Below, in pieces: positions 26,308-35,482 of a stretch of 64,000 bases of DNA. Under the pieces are notes generated by a model that worked only from the letters and a program-made list of their open reading frames with translations, had not been told where the DNA came from and ran no database searches. Origin of the DNA: Deltaproteobacteria bacterium (lineage in GTDB: Bacteria > Myxococcota_A > Polyangia > Polyangiales > JADJMO01); the NCBI GenBank assembly GCA_025363655.1, contig JANYDK010000092.1:202143-266142 (forward strand), given 5' to 3'. The position numbers and the translations under genes were made by a program. Every line of letters starts with the position of its first letter. The first letter of the stretch is position 1.

Positions 26308-28680
26308 CTACTTACAAGCTCCGTGCGCGCACATTTGCGGCGGCGGACAGGGAGCGCCGCAGCTGACCGGCTTGCAGGTGCTCGCCGTGGTGTCGCAGGA
26401 CTCGGTGATCGCGCACTCCGCGTCGCTGGTGCAACCCGGGATGCAGCGTTTGGCACCGTCGTCGTCGGCGGCGCTCGAGCAATGCGACGCCGCGGGACAG
26501 CTCGTTCCGCTGCCGCACGACGTGCACCGAACGGAGGCCTCGGGGCACATGGTCGGATCGAGGGCGCACTCGGTGGCGATCAATTTGCGACGACAGTCAT
26601 CGTCGCCAGAAGCGCACGTCTTCCAATCGCATTTGCCGCCGGAGCAGAGGGTGTCGCACGACTCGGTGGCCGGGTCGCAGACGCGCACCAGCTCCATCAT
26701 CCCGTGGTCTTCGTGGGTGAGCTTGTGGCAGTGATAGACGTACGAGCCGGTGAATCCCTTGTACTCGGTGAGCAGGTCGGTCGTGCGGGCGAGGTTCACC
26801 AGATACGTGTCGCGCCAGTGCGCGAACGGAGGCTCGAAGAGGCGAGAAATCGTGTTCGGATCGGACGAGCCGGCCGGCGGCAGCGGACACACCAAGTAGG
26901 GATTGATGTGGATGTGAAAGGGGTGCCCATCGAAGCCCGAGAAGAGGCGCCAATGATCGACCGCGCCCTTCTTGAAGACGCGATCGTACGGATACTTGGT
27001 GCGATCGGTCCCCTCGAAGTTCTTGCAGTTGATGTTGTGATCGGAGAACCCGCACTTGTCGGTCTTCTCGGTGTTGTAGAAGAGCAGCCACATCGCCGCG
27101 AGCTGGTCGATCTCCTCCGGCTTGGTCTTCGCTTTCACCTCGGCACAGCGCGCGAGGGCGTCGAGCTTGCCGTCTTGCAACATCATCGTCGGCGCCTCGG
27201 CGGCGACCTTCTCGAGGTCGGGCATCTTCGTCTCGGTCGGCGCGCCGACGCCGTCGGTGACGTTGACGATGGCGAGGAGATCGCCGTTCGACGCCGCCTT
27301 GAGCATCTCCTCCGGGGTCGGCACCTTCGTCAGGCCGACGGGATCTTTGGTGGTGCCGCTCGTGTCTTGTTGGAGAAAGCGTCCCGACATCACGCAGAGG
27401 GTCTCGCCGTTCTTCAGCGTGCTGCCGTCGAGCATCGCCTCGACGCGATATCCCGGCGCCATGAAGACGTACGGCGGCGCAAACGGCCAGTCGACCCCGC
27501 CCGCCGGCTTCGGAAGCACAAGGCCGTCACGACCGATTTGGGTGAGCGTCACCGGACCGGCCGAGAGGTTCAAATCTTTGCAATTCGAGTCCTTCCCTTT
27601 GAAGACCGCGATCGTGATCTCGTCGAGGAACGAGCCGTGGAGAAAGCGCCAACGCTCGATTTGCCCCGGCGCCATCAGCATCCGCGGACGACGAAGCCCA
27701 TTGACGAGGTTGGTCTGCGTGCCCGACGTGGCGTTGAGCGTGGCGAACTTGTCGAAGGTGATGTGATCTTCGTCGCAGGTCTCGCCATCTTTCAGCGGCG
27801 TGAAATCGGACGGCGGCGTGGTGATGAGGAGGATGCGTTCGCGTGCGTTCTTGATGCCGGCGATCTCGTCGAGGGCGCCGCGGATGATCCACGCCCCGGT
27901 GGCGCCGCCGGCGACTTGAATCGTGGTGCTGCCGTGGATGTGCGGGTGGTACCAATCGAGCCCGGCGTGGTGGGTGCCGTCCTCGTCGATGTCCCAGCGG
28001 TGCTGCACGCCAGAGCCTGGCTTGACGCGGCCGATGACGTCGTCGGCGAAGAAGCACTCGTGCGCGCCGGTGTCACGATCGGCGTTGCAGGAGCGGCACA
28101 TGAGGCCGTCTTGCTCGACGCAGCCGCCACCGGTGGCGTAGTCCGGGCGCACGTGCGAGCCGTGGGCATGGAGGTTCGTGACGTTGAAGTCGAAGAGGTG
28201 ACAGGCCTCCCCTTTCTCGTTCGTACACATGCAGCCGCTTCCGCCGCTGTGATCGTGGCCTGCGGGCGGCGTGCAACTGGCGCCGGTCGTCATGTCCTTG
28301 CAAGTGCACGTCTCGTCGAGGAGCGAGCGATAGTCGCTCTTGGTGAAGCGGTTCTTCAGGTTGACCCGCACCTGCCGCTTCTTCCCGTCGGCCTGCGGCG
28401 CGGTGTCGATGGTCGGCGCTGGATAGAGCCCGTTGTACGCGCGACCGCAGTGGCGTTGGCCCTCGAAGGTGAACTCGGTGGGCTTCAGCTCCAGCTCGTA
28501 GACGCCTTGGGCGTTGGATTTGAGCACGGGCGGGTTGTGGAACGTCTCGACGACGCACGAGCCGTCGGTGAGCGTCACGCAGACGCCGGTGCTGGAAGAG
28601 CTCTCGCTCTTGCAACCGGACCAGAGGGCGACCACGGCAGCGAGCGACAGCACCACGCGCGAGCGAGAGCGATAGGTCAT
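26308..28680 (-). CDS. Multicopper oxidase lipoprotein with Cys-rich extensions
   Basis: This 790-residue secreted protein has lipobox WSGC23. All copper motifs are present: HAH at 171-173, HPHIHG at 245-250, then HPFHIH and YHCHKLTHEDHGMM near the C-terminal third. Type 1 and trinuclear centres should therefore be intact. It probably oxidises phenols, metals or similar substrates outside the inner membrane. Unusual parts are a Cys/His-rich insert at about 125-161 (CTC, GHDH, CMC, CH) and a ~100-residue C-terminal Cys-rich tail (CxxDAEC-type modules) like those of secreted myxobacterial proteins. The start at ATG 28680 is set by the signal peptide. Confidence 0.92.
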   Translation of the reverse strand: MTYRSRSRVVLSLAAVVALWSGCKSESSSSTGVCVTLTDGSCVVETFHNPPVLKSNAQGVYELELKPTEFTFEGQRHCGRAYNGLYPAPTIDTAPQADGKKRQVRVNLKNRFTKSDYRSLLDETCTCKDMTTGASCTPPAGHDHSGGSGCMCTNEKGEACHLFDFNVTNLHAHGSHVRPDYATGGGCVEQDGLMCRSCNADRDTGAHECFFADDVIGRVKPGSGVQHRWDIDEDGTHHAGLDWYHPHIHGSTTIQVAGGATGAWIIRGALDEIAGIKNARERILLITTPPSDFTPLKDGETCDEDHITFDKFATLNATSGTQTNLVNGLRRPRMLMAPGQIERWRFLHGSFLDEITIAVFKGKDSNCKDLNLSAGPVTLTQIGRDGLVLPKPAGGVDWPFAPPYVFMAPGYRVEAMLDGSTLKNGETLCVMSGRFLQQDTSGTTKDPVGLTKVPTPEEMLKAASNGDLLAIVNVTDGVGAPTETKMPDLEKVAAEAPTMMLQDGKLDALARCAEVKAKTKPEEIDQLAAMWLLFYNTEKTDKCGFSDHNINCKNFEGTDRTKYPYDRVFKKGAVDHWRLFSGFDGHPFHIHINPYLVCPLPPAGSSDPNTISRLFEPPFAHWRDTYLVNLARTTDLLTEYKGFTGSYVYHCHKLTHEDHGMMELVRVCDPATESCDTLCSGGKCDWKTCASGDDDCRRKLIATECALDPTMCPEASVRCTSCGSGTSCPAASHCSSAADDDGAKRCIPGCTSDAECAITESCDTTASTCKPVSCGAPCPPPQMCAHGACK

Positions 28681-28748
28681 CGAAGTGCCTCCCTCTTCCG
28701 AAGCTAGCAAGCGCACGGCCCGCAGGTTGGCCAACGTCGGGCAGAGGG

Positions 28749-28765
28749 TGGTCAAATATCGACCA
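28749..28765. promoter_or_regulatory. Short inverted repeat in the divergent multicopper oxidase/ECH region
   Basis: TGGTC and GACCA flank AAATATC, an AT-rich centre in an otherwise GC-rich 158-bp divergent region. It lies 68 bases upstream of the oxidase start and 73 upstream of the enoyl-CoA hydratase start. Five-base arms are short, so this may be chance or a regulator half-site. Confidence 0.25.
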
Positions 28766-28838
28766 TCTCGGTCGCCCTCGCCCACGCCCTCGCCGGCGTG
28801 ATTGCCCCCCGCCCTCGATCACGCCAAACGGCTTGCCC

Positions 28839-29621
28839 ATGAGCTCCGACACCGTCCTCGTCTCCGCGACCGAGAAGCACCTCGTCACCATCACCATCAA
28901 CCGCCCGGACAAGCTCAACGCGCTCAATCGCGAGGTGCTCGAGAACCTCACGAAGGCCTTCGTCGAGCTGCGTGCGCGGGGCGACGTGCGCGCGGTGATC
29001 GTCACCGGCACCGGCGAGAAGGCGTTCGTCGCCGGCGCCGACATCGGCGCGATGCAGAAGATGACGGTGCCCGAGGCGAAGGCGCTCTCCGATCTCGGCC
29101 ACCACCTCGGCGACGTGATGGAGGGCTCGCCCTTCGTCATCCTCGCGGCGATCAACGGCTTCGCGCTCGGCGGCGGCTGCGAGCTGGCGATGGCCTGCGA
29201 CCTCGTCTACGCGAACGAGAAGGCGCGCTTCGGACAGCCGGAGGTCAACCTCGGCGTCATCCCCGGCTTCGGCGGGACACAACGCCTCGCTCGTCGCGTC
29301 GGCGTCGGCAAGGCGCGCGAGCTCGTTTACACCGGCGACATGATCGACGCCGCCGAGGCGCACCGCATCGGGCTCTGCGAAGCCGTATTTCCCGCAGCAG
29401 AATTGCTCGAGAAGGTCCGCGCGGTGGCGACGAAGATCGCGACCAAGGGGCCGGTCGCGATCGCGCAGGCGAAGGTGGCGATGCGACGTGGTGACGCGCT
29501 CCTCCCGACGGCGAACGAGCTCGAGGCGCAAGCGTTCGGCTTGCTCTTCGGGACGACCGATCAGAAGGAGGGCATGGCCGCCTTCGTCGAGAAGCGTCCC
29601 GCGAGCTTCGCCGGGAAATGA
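28839..29621 (+). CDS. Enoyl-CoA hydratase/isomerase family protein
   Basis: It is expected to hydrate 2-enoyl-CoA thioesters (beta-oxidation or related). The 260-residue length is standard for the crotonase family. The oxyanion-hole segments AGADIGAM and INGFALGGGCELAMACD are present. The two catalytic glutamates lie in GGGCELA and QPEVNLGVIPG. ATG 28839 is preferred over TTG 28833. No other fatty-acid gene adjoins it except the downstream alpha-oxoamine synthase, which uses an acyl-CoA substrate. Confidence 0.93.
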   Translation: MSSDTVLVSATEKHLVTITINRPDKLNALNREVLENLTKAFVELRARGDVRAVIVTGTGEKAFVAGADIGAMQKMTVPEAKALSDLGHHLGDVMEGSPFVILAAINGFALGGGCELAMACDLVYANEKARFGQPEVNLGVIPGFGGTQRLARRVGVGKARELVYTGDMIDAAEAHRIGLCEAVFPAAELLEKVRAVATKIATKGPVAIAQAKVAMRRGDALLPTANELEAQAFGLLFGTTDQKEGMAAFVEKRPASFAGK

Positions 29622-29664
29622 AGCCAGCGGGTGACCGTGAGCCTCGCCGCGGCATCCATCGGCG

Positions 29665-29692
29665 CCTACCCGCGTAGCGCGCAGCGCGTAGG
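29665..29692 (+). other. Imperfect GC hairpin downstream of the enoyl-CoA hydratase
   Basis: CCTAC plus CGCG pairs with CGCGTAGG around a 10-base loop, with a bulged base. It sits 43 bases after the hydratase stop and 147 bases before the next start, so it could end the upstream transcript. There is no U-tract. The rest of the 218-bp gap shows a ribosome-binding site (GAGGAG) before ATG 29840 and nothing else clear. Confidence 0.25.
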
Positions 29693-29839
29693 TGATTGCG
29701 CACGGGGCGCGTGTTCCACGCACCGTTTCTGGTAAGACCACTGCGCTTTCCCGCGTGCTCGTTGTGCGGCGCGGTGTGTGCTAATCCGGCCGCGCGATTC
29801 GCGGAGCCCACGCGGACGAAGGAAGAGGAGTCAGTGTCC

Positions 29840-31105
29840 ATGAGCAACAGCAACGATCTGGCCTCGGGGATCGCCTCACGCGGAAACCTTGCGCGCATGA
29901 GCGGCAAGGACCTGTTCGCGAAAGCGAACGCGTGGACGCTCACCGACGAGGCGCGCGCGATGGGGATGTACCCATTCTTCCGCCCGCTCGACTTCAACGA
30001 CGGACCCGAGGCGGTGCTCGAGGGCAAGCGCGTCGTCATGTTCGGCTCGAACAACTACCTCGGCCTGACGACGCACCCGAAGGTGCGTGAGCGCGCCATC
30101 GACGCCATCCGCAAGTTCGGCCCGTCGATGACCGGCTCGCGGCTCGTGAACGGCTCGATGAAGCTGCACCACGTCTTCGAAGAGCAGCTCGCCGCGTTCA
30201 TGAACAAGGAATCGGCGCTGGTCTTCACGACCGGCTACCAGGTGAACCTCGCCACCATCCAGGCGATGCTCTCGAACAAGAAGAGCGTGGCGGTCGTCGA
30301 CAAGCAGGTGCACGCGTCGATCTACGACGGCATCCGCCTCGCGCAGAGCAACGGCGCGCAGCTCGTCCGCTTCCACCACAACAACCCGGCCGATCTCGAG
30401 AAGCGCCTCGCCGCCCTGCAAGAGGACGAGGGCGCGCTCGTCATCACCGACGGCGTCTTCTCGACCGAAGGCGAAATCGCCGATCTCAAAGGGATGTCGG
30501 CGGCGAGCAAGAAGTACGGCTATCGCATCATGGTCGACGACGCGCACGGCCTCGGCGTGCTCGGCGAGAAGGGCCGCGGCACCGCCGATTCGCTCGGCGT
30601 GCAGGACGACGTCGATCTCATCGGCGGCACGTTCAGCAAGTCGCTCGCTTCGATCGGCGGCTGGCTCGTCGGTCCGCGCAAGGTGCTCGACTACGTCAAG
30701 CACTTCGCCAGCTCGTTCATGTTCGCCGCCTCGTGTCCCCCCCCGTCCGTAGCCGCGGCGATGGCGGCGTTCGAGGTCATGCAGGAAGAGACCTGGCGCA
30801 TGGACAAGGTCCGCGACAACGCGCGTTACATGCGCGACGAGCTGCGCAAGATGGGCTTCGAGACAGGGCCGACCGAGACGGCGATCGTTCCCATCTTCGT
30901 CCGCCAAGACCTCACCACCATCGCGATGTGGAAGGCGCTCCTCGAAGACCACGCGGTCTACGTCAATCCGTTCATCTCGCCGGGGGTGCCGCCGAAGGGC
31001 GCGCTCCTCCGCACGAGCTACATGGCGACGCACGAGAAGCACCACCTCGATCGCGGCCTCGAAGCCTTCCGCGCCGTCGGCAAGCAGTTCGGGCTCATTT
31101 CCTGA
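29840..31105 (+). CDS. Alpha-oxoamine synthase (serine palmitoyltransferase-like)
   Basis: This PLP enzyme condenses an amino acid with an acyl thioester. The 421 residues include PLP contacts Asp234/His236 (DDAHGLG) and the Schiff-base lysine Lys267 in GTFSKSLASIGGW. Choosing among serine palmitoyltransferase, glycine C-acetyltransferase and 8-amino-7-oxononanoate synthase from sequence alone is uncertain. The SKSLASIGGW and SSFMFAASCPPPSV segments resemble bacterial serine palmitoyltransferases, consistent with sphingolipids known in some myxobacteria. ATG 29840 is placed nine bases after GAGGAG; GTG 29834 is an alternative. No biotin gene is nearby. Confidence 0.85.
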   Translation: MSNSNDLASGIASRGNLARMSGKDLFAKANAWTLTDEARAMGMYPFFRPLDFNDGPEAVLEGKRVVMFGSNNYLGLTTHPKVRERAIDAIRKFGPSMTGSRLVNGSMKLHHVFEEQLAAFMNKESALVFTTGYQVNLATIQAMLSNKKSVAVVDKQVHASIYDGIRLAQSNGAQLVRFHHNNPADLEKRLAALQEDEGALVITDGVFSTEGEIADLKGMSAASKKYGYRIMVDDAHGLGVLGEKGRGTADSLGVQDDVDLIGGTFSKSLASIGGWLVGPRKVLDYVKHFASSFMFAASCPPPSVAAAMAAFEVMQEETWRMDKVRDNARYMRDELRKMGFETGPTETAIVPIFVRQDLTTIAMWKALLEDHAVYVNPFISPGVPPKGALLRTSYMATHEKHHLDRGLEAFRAVGKQFGLIS

Positions 31106-31112
31106 ACGTTCC

Positions 31113-32264
31113 GTGAAGGCCTTCGCGACTCGGGTGCTTCGTCACCTGCTCGTCGCGGGGGCCTTCGCCTTTTTGTCGACGTCGTTCGCCGCGCATGCGC
31201 GAGCCGAGAGTCCGGCCGCAACCGACCTCGCGACGGCCAACGCGGCGATCGATCGCAAGGACGACGACGCAGCGAAGCCGATCCTCGCGCGTCTCGCGAC
31301 GGGGCCCACGGCCACCGCCGAAGAGCGCGACGTCGCGGCCCGAGCATCGTTTCTCCTGGCGACCCTCGACGAGCGTCTGCGCGACTACCCGAGCGCGATG
31401 ACGCACTACCGCGCCGTCTTGACGATCGATCCCGGGAACTGGTTCGCCTCGACGGCCCGCGCGAGGCTCGAGGCGCTGGCGCCGTACGACGCCGATTTCG
31501 CCTCGCTCGAGCGGCTCGACGCAATTCGCAAAGATCCTGCGCGCGCGAACGACCCAGCGGCGATCGACGCGCTCGCCCGTGAGCTCCAGGAATTTCCCTC
31601 GGGAAACGCGCGTCGCGAGGGCTACCTCTTCGTCGCGCAGGCGTACCTCGGGAGGCTGCAGAGGCCACGCGACGCGGTCGCTCCGGCGCTGAGCGTCGCG
31701 CATGATCGCACCGCGCCGCTGATACAGCGACAGAGTGCCTTCGACGTCGCCCACGCCGCACTGATGGCGATCGGCGCCCTCGACGAAGCGGCGCGCGTGA
31801 TCGGCGACGACCCCGATGCGCCGCCATGGCTACGCAAGACGATCCGACGTGACCTCCGTCGGCGCACGCTCCACGTCGGTTCGACGCGCCTGCTCTTCCT
31901 CGGCGGTGGCATCGGTCTCGCGGCGCTGGTGATCGCCGCGCGTCGCCAGCGGCTGCGCATCACCGGAAGAGCGCTGGTGAATCCCCACGCGCTCGCGATC
32001 GTCGGCGTCCTCGTGGGCCTCGGATATTTGATCGCGCAGCAGTGGGAAGATGGCGATGGAAAGCCATTTCTCGGCTTCGGCGTGGTGCTTCTCGGAGTCC
32101 ACGTGCTCGTCGCGTCACTCCGGGGTGCGCTGGCCGATCGTGGTCGCGTGCTCCGTGTCTCGTCCGCGCTCGTCGTCGCAGCGTGCGTGCTCGCGGGCGC
32201 TTACCTCGTGCTCGAACGAGGACAAGCGCACGGCGCGTCCTATCTGGAGGGGTTCGGACTCTAG
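31113..32264 (+). CDS. TPR-containing membrane protein
   Basis: This 383-residue protein starts at GTG 31113, 7 bp after the oxoamine synthase stop, so it is likely in the same transcript. A signal peptide or anchor ends near HARAES (about residue 32). TPR-like helices cover about 40-245 (for example RLRDYPSAMTHYRAVLTIDP). The C-terminal third holds four hydrophobic spans (about 255-375). No enzyme motif is visible. It could be a periplasmic scaffold tied to the inner membrane; function unknown. Confidence 0.75.
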   Translation: MKAFATRVLRHLLVAGAFAFLSTSFAAHARAESPAATDLATANAAIDRKDDDAAKPILARLATGPTATAEERDVAARASFLLATLDERLRDYPSAMTHYRAVLTIDPGNWFASTARARLEALAPYDADFASLERLDAIRKDPARANDPAAIDALARELQEFPSGNARREGYLFVAQAYLGRLQRPRDAVAPALSVAHDRTAPLIQRQSAFDVAHAALMAIGALDEAARVIGDDPDAPPWLRKTIRRDLRRRTLHVGSTRLLFLGGGIGLAALVIAARRQRLRITGRALVNPHALAIVGVLVGLGYLIAQQWEDGDGKPFLGFGVVLLGVHVLVASLRGALADRGRVLRVSSALVVAACVLAGAYLVLERGQAHGASYLEGFGL

Positions 32265-32299
32265 TGACACGGAGACACTGAAAGACACTGCGAGAGCGG

Positions 32300-34198
32300 T
32301 CAGCGCGCGCACCGAAAGCCGAGGAGCGGATCGGCGCTCTCTTCGACGGCGCCCGAAGTCTGTTTCTGCGACGGCGCTGCGAACAGCGCGGGAGCCTGCG
32401 CGTTGGTGGTCTCGAGCGCGACACCGCGGACGACCGCGAAGTCGCCGTCGACGTCGCCAGTCCATTCACGCACCGAGCCGAAGAGATCGAAGACGCCCTC
32501 GGGCGTGCGATCGACGACGTAGGACTCGACCCTCGGGAGCTTGCTCCCGACGACGCGGTTGGCGCCGACCGGACCCGGCGGCGGAAAGCCCTCGCCCCAC
32601 GGGTATTTCCGCTTTCCGAGCGCGCTCGACCACTCGGCGCTGGTCGGCAAGCGCGCGGCGATGGCGTGGCAGAAACCGTCCGCTTGCGGCTGCGTCACCC
32701 AGGTCACTGGACGATCGAAGCGACCATCGTCGACGTCCTCACCTGGCCATTCGCGGAGGGGACGCCGCGTCGGGCGATCGGGTTCGGTGAGCGAGAGGAG
32801 GTAGAGCTCGTACTCGCCGCGCGTGGTCTCGTGGCGCTCTAGCTCGAGGATTCCTGCGGCGACGAGCGCGCCCGTGTCGACGAAGGGATTGGTCTCGGCG
32901 ACCTCTTGCGCGAGCGTCTTCGACTTCTGCTTCGGTGAGCTCGACAGAGCAGAGGCCCCCTGCGTCAGAGACGTTGACGAGCTCTTGGGGGGCGAATCGC
33001 TCGCTACGGGGCTGCGGGAAGGCTCGTTCGAATTCTTGGCGAGGACGGCGATGACCACGACGAGCCCGAGCGCAGCCAAGAGGGCCACCGGAAGGACCCA
33101 CGGCGGAGGCTTCGTTCGCCTTTTTTTTCCGATCGATCCGGAATCGCTGGCCACTCGCGCAGAAGCGTCCGAGGCCGCCGGCGCCGTCGTCGAGCTGAAG
33201 GCCGGGGGAGCACGCTCGGTCTTCCCTCCGGGGATCTCGGGGACCACCGTCGGCGGCGTCGCGATCATCGTCGGCGGCGCCGCGGGATCGACGACCAAGG
33301 AGACGCGCGGAGGTGGCGGGGTCGCAGTGACGTCGACCGAGAGCGCTTGCGCGAGCGCGTTCACGGCAGCACCGGCGCGGGCGAAGCGCATCTCCGGATC
33401 TTTGTGGACGCACTGCGCAAACCAATCGTCGAACGCACGCGGCAAGGTCACGCCACTGCGCACGGCGCGCTTCGACGCTCGTTCGCTCGCTCCGCCGATG
33501 ATCTCCGGATAGAGCTCTTCGAGCGTCTCGCCCTCCCAGTAGGGCCGACCGACGAGGAAATCGTAGGCGATGAGCCCGATCGCCCAGATGTCGGTCCAGG
33601 GGCCGATTTGCTTGCTACGCCCCATCTGCTCGGGCGCCATGAAGAGCGGCGTGCCAGCCGCTTGCGTGGTGTGCGCCGACGCCGCGCGAACGATCTTGGC
33701 GATGCCGAAGTCGAGGATCTTCACGCGCACGAGGTCTTCTTCGATCGCGAGGAAGAGGTTCGCGGGCTTCAGATCACGGTGCACCACTTGCGCGGCGTGG
33801 GCCTTGTCGAGCGCGCGCGCCGCTTGTCCGAGCCAGGCCACCGTCTCTTCGGCAGAGAAGCGCCCCTTCTGTTTGAGCAGCTCGCCGAGCTCGTGACCTC
33901 GCAAGAGCTCCATCACGAGGAAAGGCATCTCGGTCTTCGGATCGATGTCGGCGTCGGTCACCTGCACGACGTGCGGACTGTCGATGAGCGAGGCGACCTG
34001 CGCCTCTTGGACGAAGCGATCGCGCATCACCTGGTTGGCGATGAGGTCGGGATTCATCACCTTGAGCGCGAGCGGCGCCTGCGTGCGTACGTGACGTACG
34101 AGATAGACCGCCCCCATTCCGCCGGCCTTGAGCCGCCTTTCGATGCGATACCGACCGGCGAAGATGCCGCCAGGCTCGAGCGTCGCGAAGGTGACCAT
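32300..34198 (-). CDS. Ser/Thr protein kinase fused to FGE-like (sulfatase-modifying factor) domain
   Basis: This 632-residue protein has an N-terminal Hanks-type kinase domain (about 14-290) with ATP lysine Lys46 (LALKVM), catalytic HRD at 140-142 and DFG at 163-165, all intact. A Pro/Ser/Thr linker leads to one membrane span (367-387). Outside the membrane lies an FGE-sulfatase-type fold (about 420-632) ending in LLGFRCAR. The two catalytic cysteines of true formylglycine-generating enzymes are not seen, so the outer domain is more likely a sensor or binder than an oxidase. It is 40 bp downstream of a second FGE-like gene, suggesting a shared role. Confidence 0.9.
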   Translation of the reverse strand: MVTFATLEPGGIFAGRYRIERRLKAGGMGAVYLVRHVRTQAPLALKVMNPDLIANQVMRDRFVQEAQVASLIDSPHVVQVTDADIDPKTEMPFLVMELLRGHELGELLKQKGRFSAEETVAWLGQAARALDKAHAAQVVHRDLKPANLFLAIEEDLVRVKILDFGIAKIVRAASAHTTQAAGTPLFMAPEQMGRSKQIGPWTDIWAIGLIAYDFLVGRPYWEGETLEELYPEIIGGASERASKRAVRSGVTLPRAFDDWFAQCVHKDPEMRFARAGAAVNALAQALSVDVTATPPPPRVSLVVDPAAPPTMIATPPTVVPEIPGGKTERAPPAFSSTTAPAASDASARVASDSGSIGKKRRTKPPPWVLPVALLAALGLVVVIAVLAKNSNEPSRSPVASDSPPKSSSTSLTQGASALSSSPKQKSKTLAQEVAETNPFVDTGALVAAGILELERHETTRGEYELYLLSLTEPDRPTRRPLREWPGEDVDDGRFDRPVTWVTQPQADGFCHAIAARLPTSAEWSSALGKRKYPWGEGFPPPGPVGANRVVGSKLPRVESYVVDRTPEGVFDLFGSVREWTGDVDGDFAVVRGVALETTNAQAPALFAAPSQKQTSGAVEESADPLLGFRCAR

Positions 34199-34238
34199 CG
34201 GACGAGGAGCTTATCCGGGCTGCGGAGGAGGCGTGACG

Positions 34239-35423
34239 TCAGAAGGGTGGGAGCGAGGTCTTCTTCGGCGCGTCGTCGATGTCGGGAGTGAGAGCGCAGC
34301 GGAACCCGTTCATGGGCTCGACGTTCGAGTAGTGCTCGTCGGTGATGATCACTTCGTTCGGCTGGACGCTGAAGAAGCTCCCTCCGCGCGCGTAGTTGCT
34401 GAAGCCGCCGAGCGATCGGGTGATCTCCGAGACGTTGCCGCCGAGATCGTAGAAGCCGAAATTCTCCATCGGGAAGGCGCCGACAGGCGACGTCTCGGGA
34501 TAGACGTCGGCACCCGCGAACGACGTCGGGTGGCTCGATCCAGGGTATTTCGTGGTGTAGTTGGGTGGGCACTCGCCGAAGCAGAGGTTGGACGCGCTCG
34601 GCGACGGCTCGGTGTTGCCCCACGGATACGTCGTCGCCTTGGCGCCCCCGCGCGCAGCCCATTCCCACTCTTCGCTGAACGGAAGCCGCTTGCCGACGGC
34701 GACGCAGAAGGCATCGGCTTCGGCGAAGTCGACGCAGTTGATCGGATGCGTTTCGCGGCCCTTGGGGTGATTCCAATTGCAGAAGGGCTCGTTGGCGTTC
34801 GCGCCGCCGAGGTTGGCACTGGACGCGTACTTCCCGTGGGGCTCGCCGCACTTCTTGCCGGCGACGCACGACGCGTACGACTTCACCGTCACCTCGGTGA
34901 CGTCCATGCAGAAGGGGACCACCGTCATCACCTTCGAGTAGTGCGGCGGCTTGTACGTGCCTCCGCTCACGTAAATCATGCCGCTCGGACACCCGAGGAG
35001 AATGGGTGGCGCAGCGGTCGTCACCACCGTCGGTACCGGTCCCGCCTTGGCGGTCGCCGTCGGAATCGCGATCGTCGGCGCCGAGGTCGCGGTGGGCGTC
35101 GGAGTCGGCGCGGGCGTGACGATGATGGTGGTGTTCGTCGGCTTGCTGGTTCCCGTGGTAGTCGCGGTCACGGTCGGCGTCGGAGCCGGCTTCACGGTCG
35201 GCTTCGGCGTCGGGGTCGGCGCTGCAGCAGGTTTGGCGATGCACCGCGAGACGCCCTTGCCGTCGGTGCTCTCCGCCTTGCCGGTCGGACAGTCGCACTT
35301 CTTCGTCCCCGAGTTCGGCTTTCCGCCGGCACCACATTGGTACTCGGTCGCCGCCGGGGCATTCGAGGCGGCGACAGCGGTGGCGAGGACGAGCAGCACC
35401 GAGCTGAGCGAGCGAAGACGCAT
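34239..35423 (-). CDS. Secreted FGE-like (SUMF1 domain) protein
   Basis: The start at ATG 35423 opens a signal peptide (cleavage near SNAPAA). The 394-residue protein has a short Cys-containing region (CGAGGKPN, CDCPTGK) and a long Pro/Thr linker (about 68-140). The FGE-type domain (about 145-385) has CMDVTEVTVKSYASCV, RLPFSEEWEWAARGG, PWGNTEP, GGNVSEI, RGGSFFS and NGFRC. The Cys pair needed for formylglycine formation after RGGS is absent, so enzymatic FGE activity is unlikely. It lies just upstream of the kinase-FGE fusion and may be its partner or substrate. Confidence 0.88.
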   Translation of the reverse strand: MRLRSLSSVLLVLATAVAASNAPAATEYQCGAGGKPNSGTKKCDCPTGKAESTDGKGVSRCIAKPAAAPTPTPKPTVKPAPTPTVTATTTGTSKPTNTTIIVTPAPTPTPTATSAPTIAIPTATAKAGPVPTVVTTAAPPILLGCPSGMIYVSGGTYKPPHYSKVMTVVPFCMDVTEVTVKSYASCVAGKKCGEPHGKYASSANLGGANANEPFCNWNHPKGRETHPINCVDFAEADAFCVAVGKRLPFSEEWEWAARGGAKATTYPWGNTEPSPSASNLCFGECPPNYTTKYPGSSHPTSFAGADVYPETSPVGAFPMENFGFYDLGGNVSEITRSLGGFSNYARGGSFFSVQPNEVIITDEHYSNVEPMNGFRCALTPDIDDAPKKTSLPPF

Positions 35424-35482
35424 GGGACCAGGATAGACGCCCTCGCCTTGGGATTGTTCATCGGAAAAACAAGGCCCGTTCG

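Noticed and set aside
32300..35423. Calling the FGE-like genes sulfatase-activating enzymes
   Set aside because: The catalytic cysteines after the RGGS-like motif are missing and no sulfatase gene is in the window.
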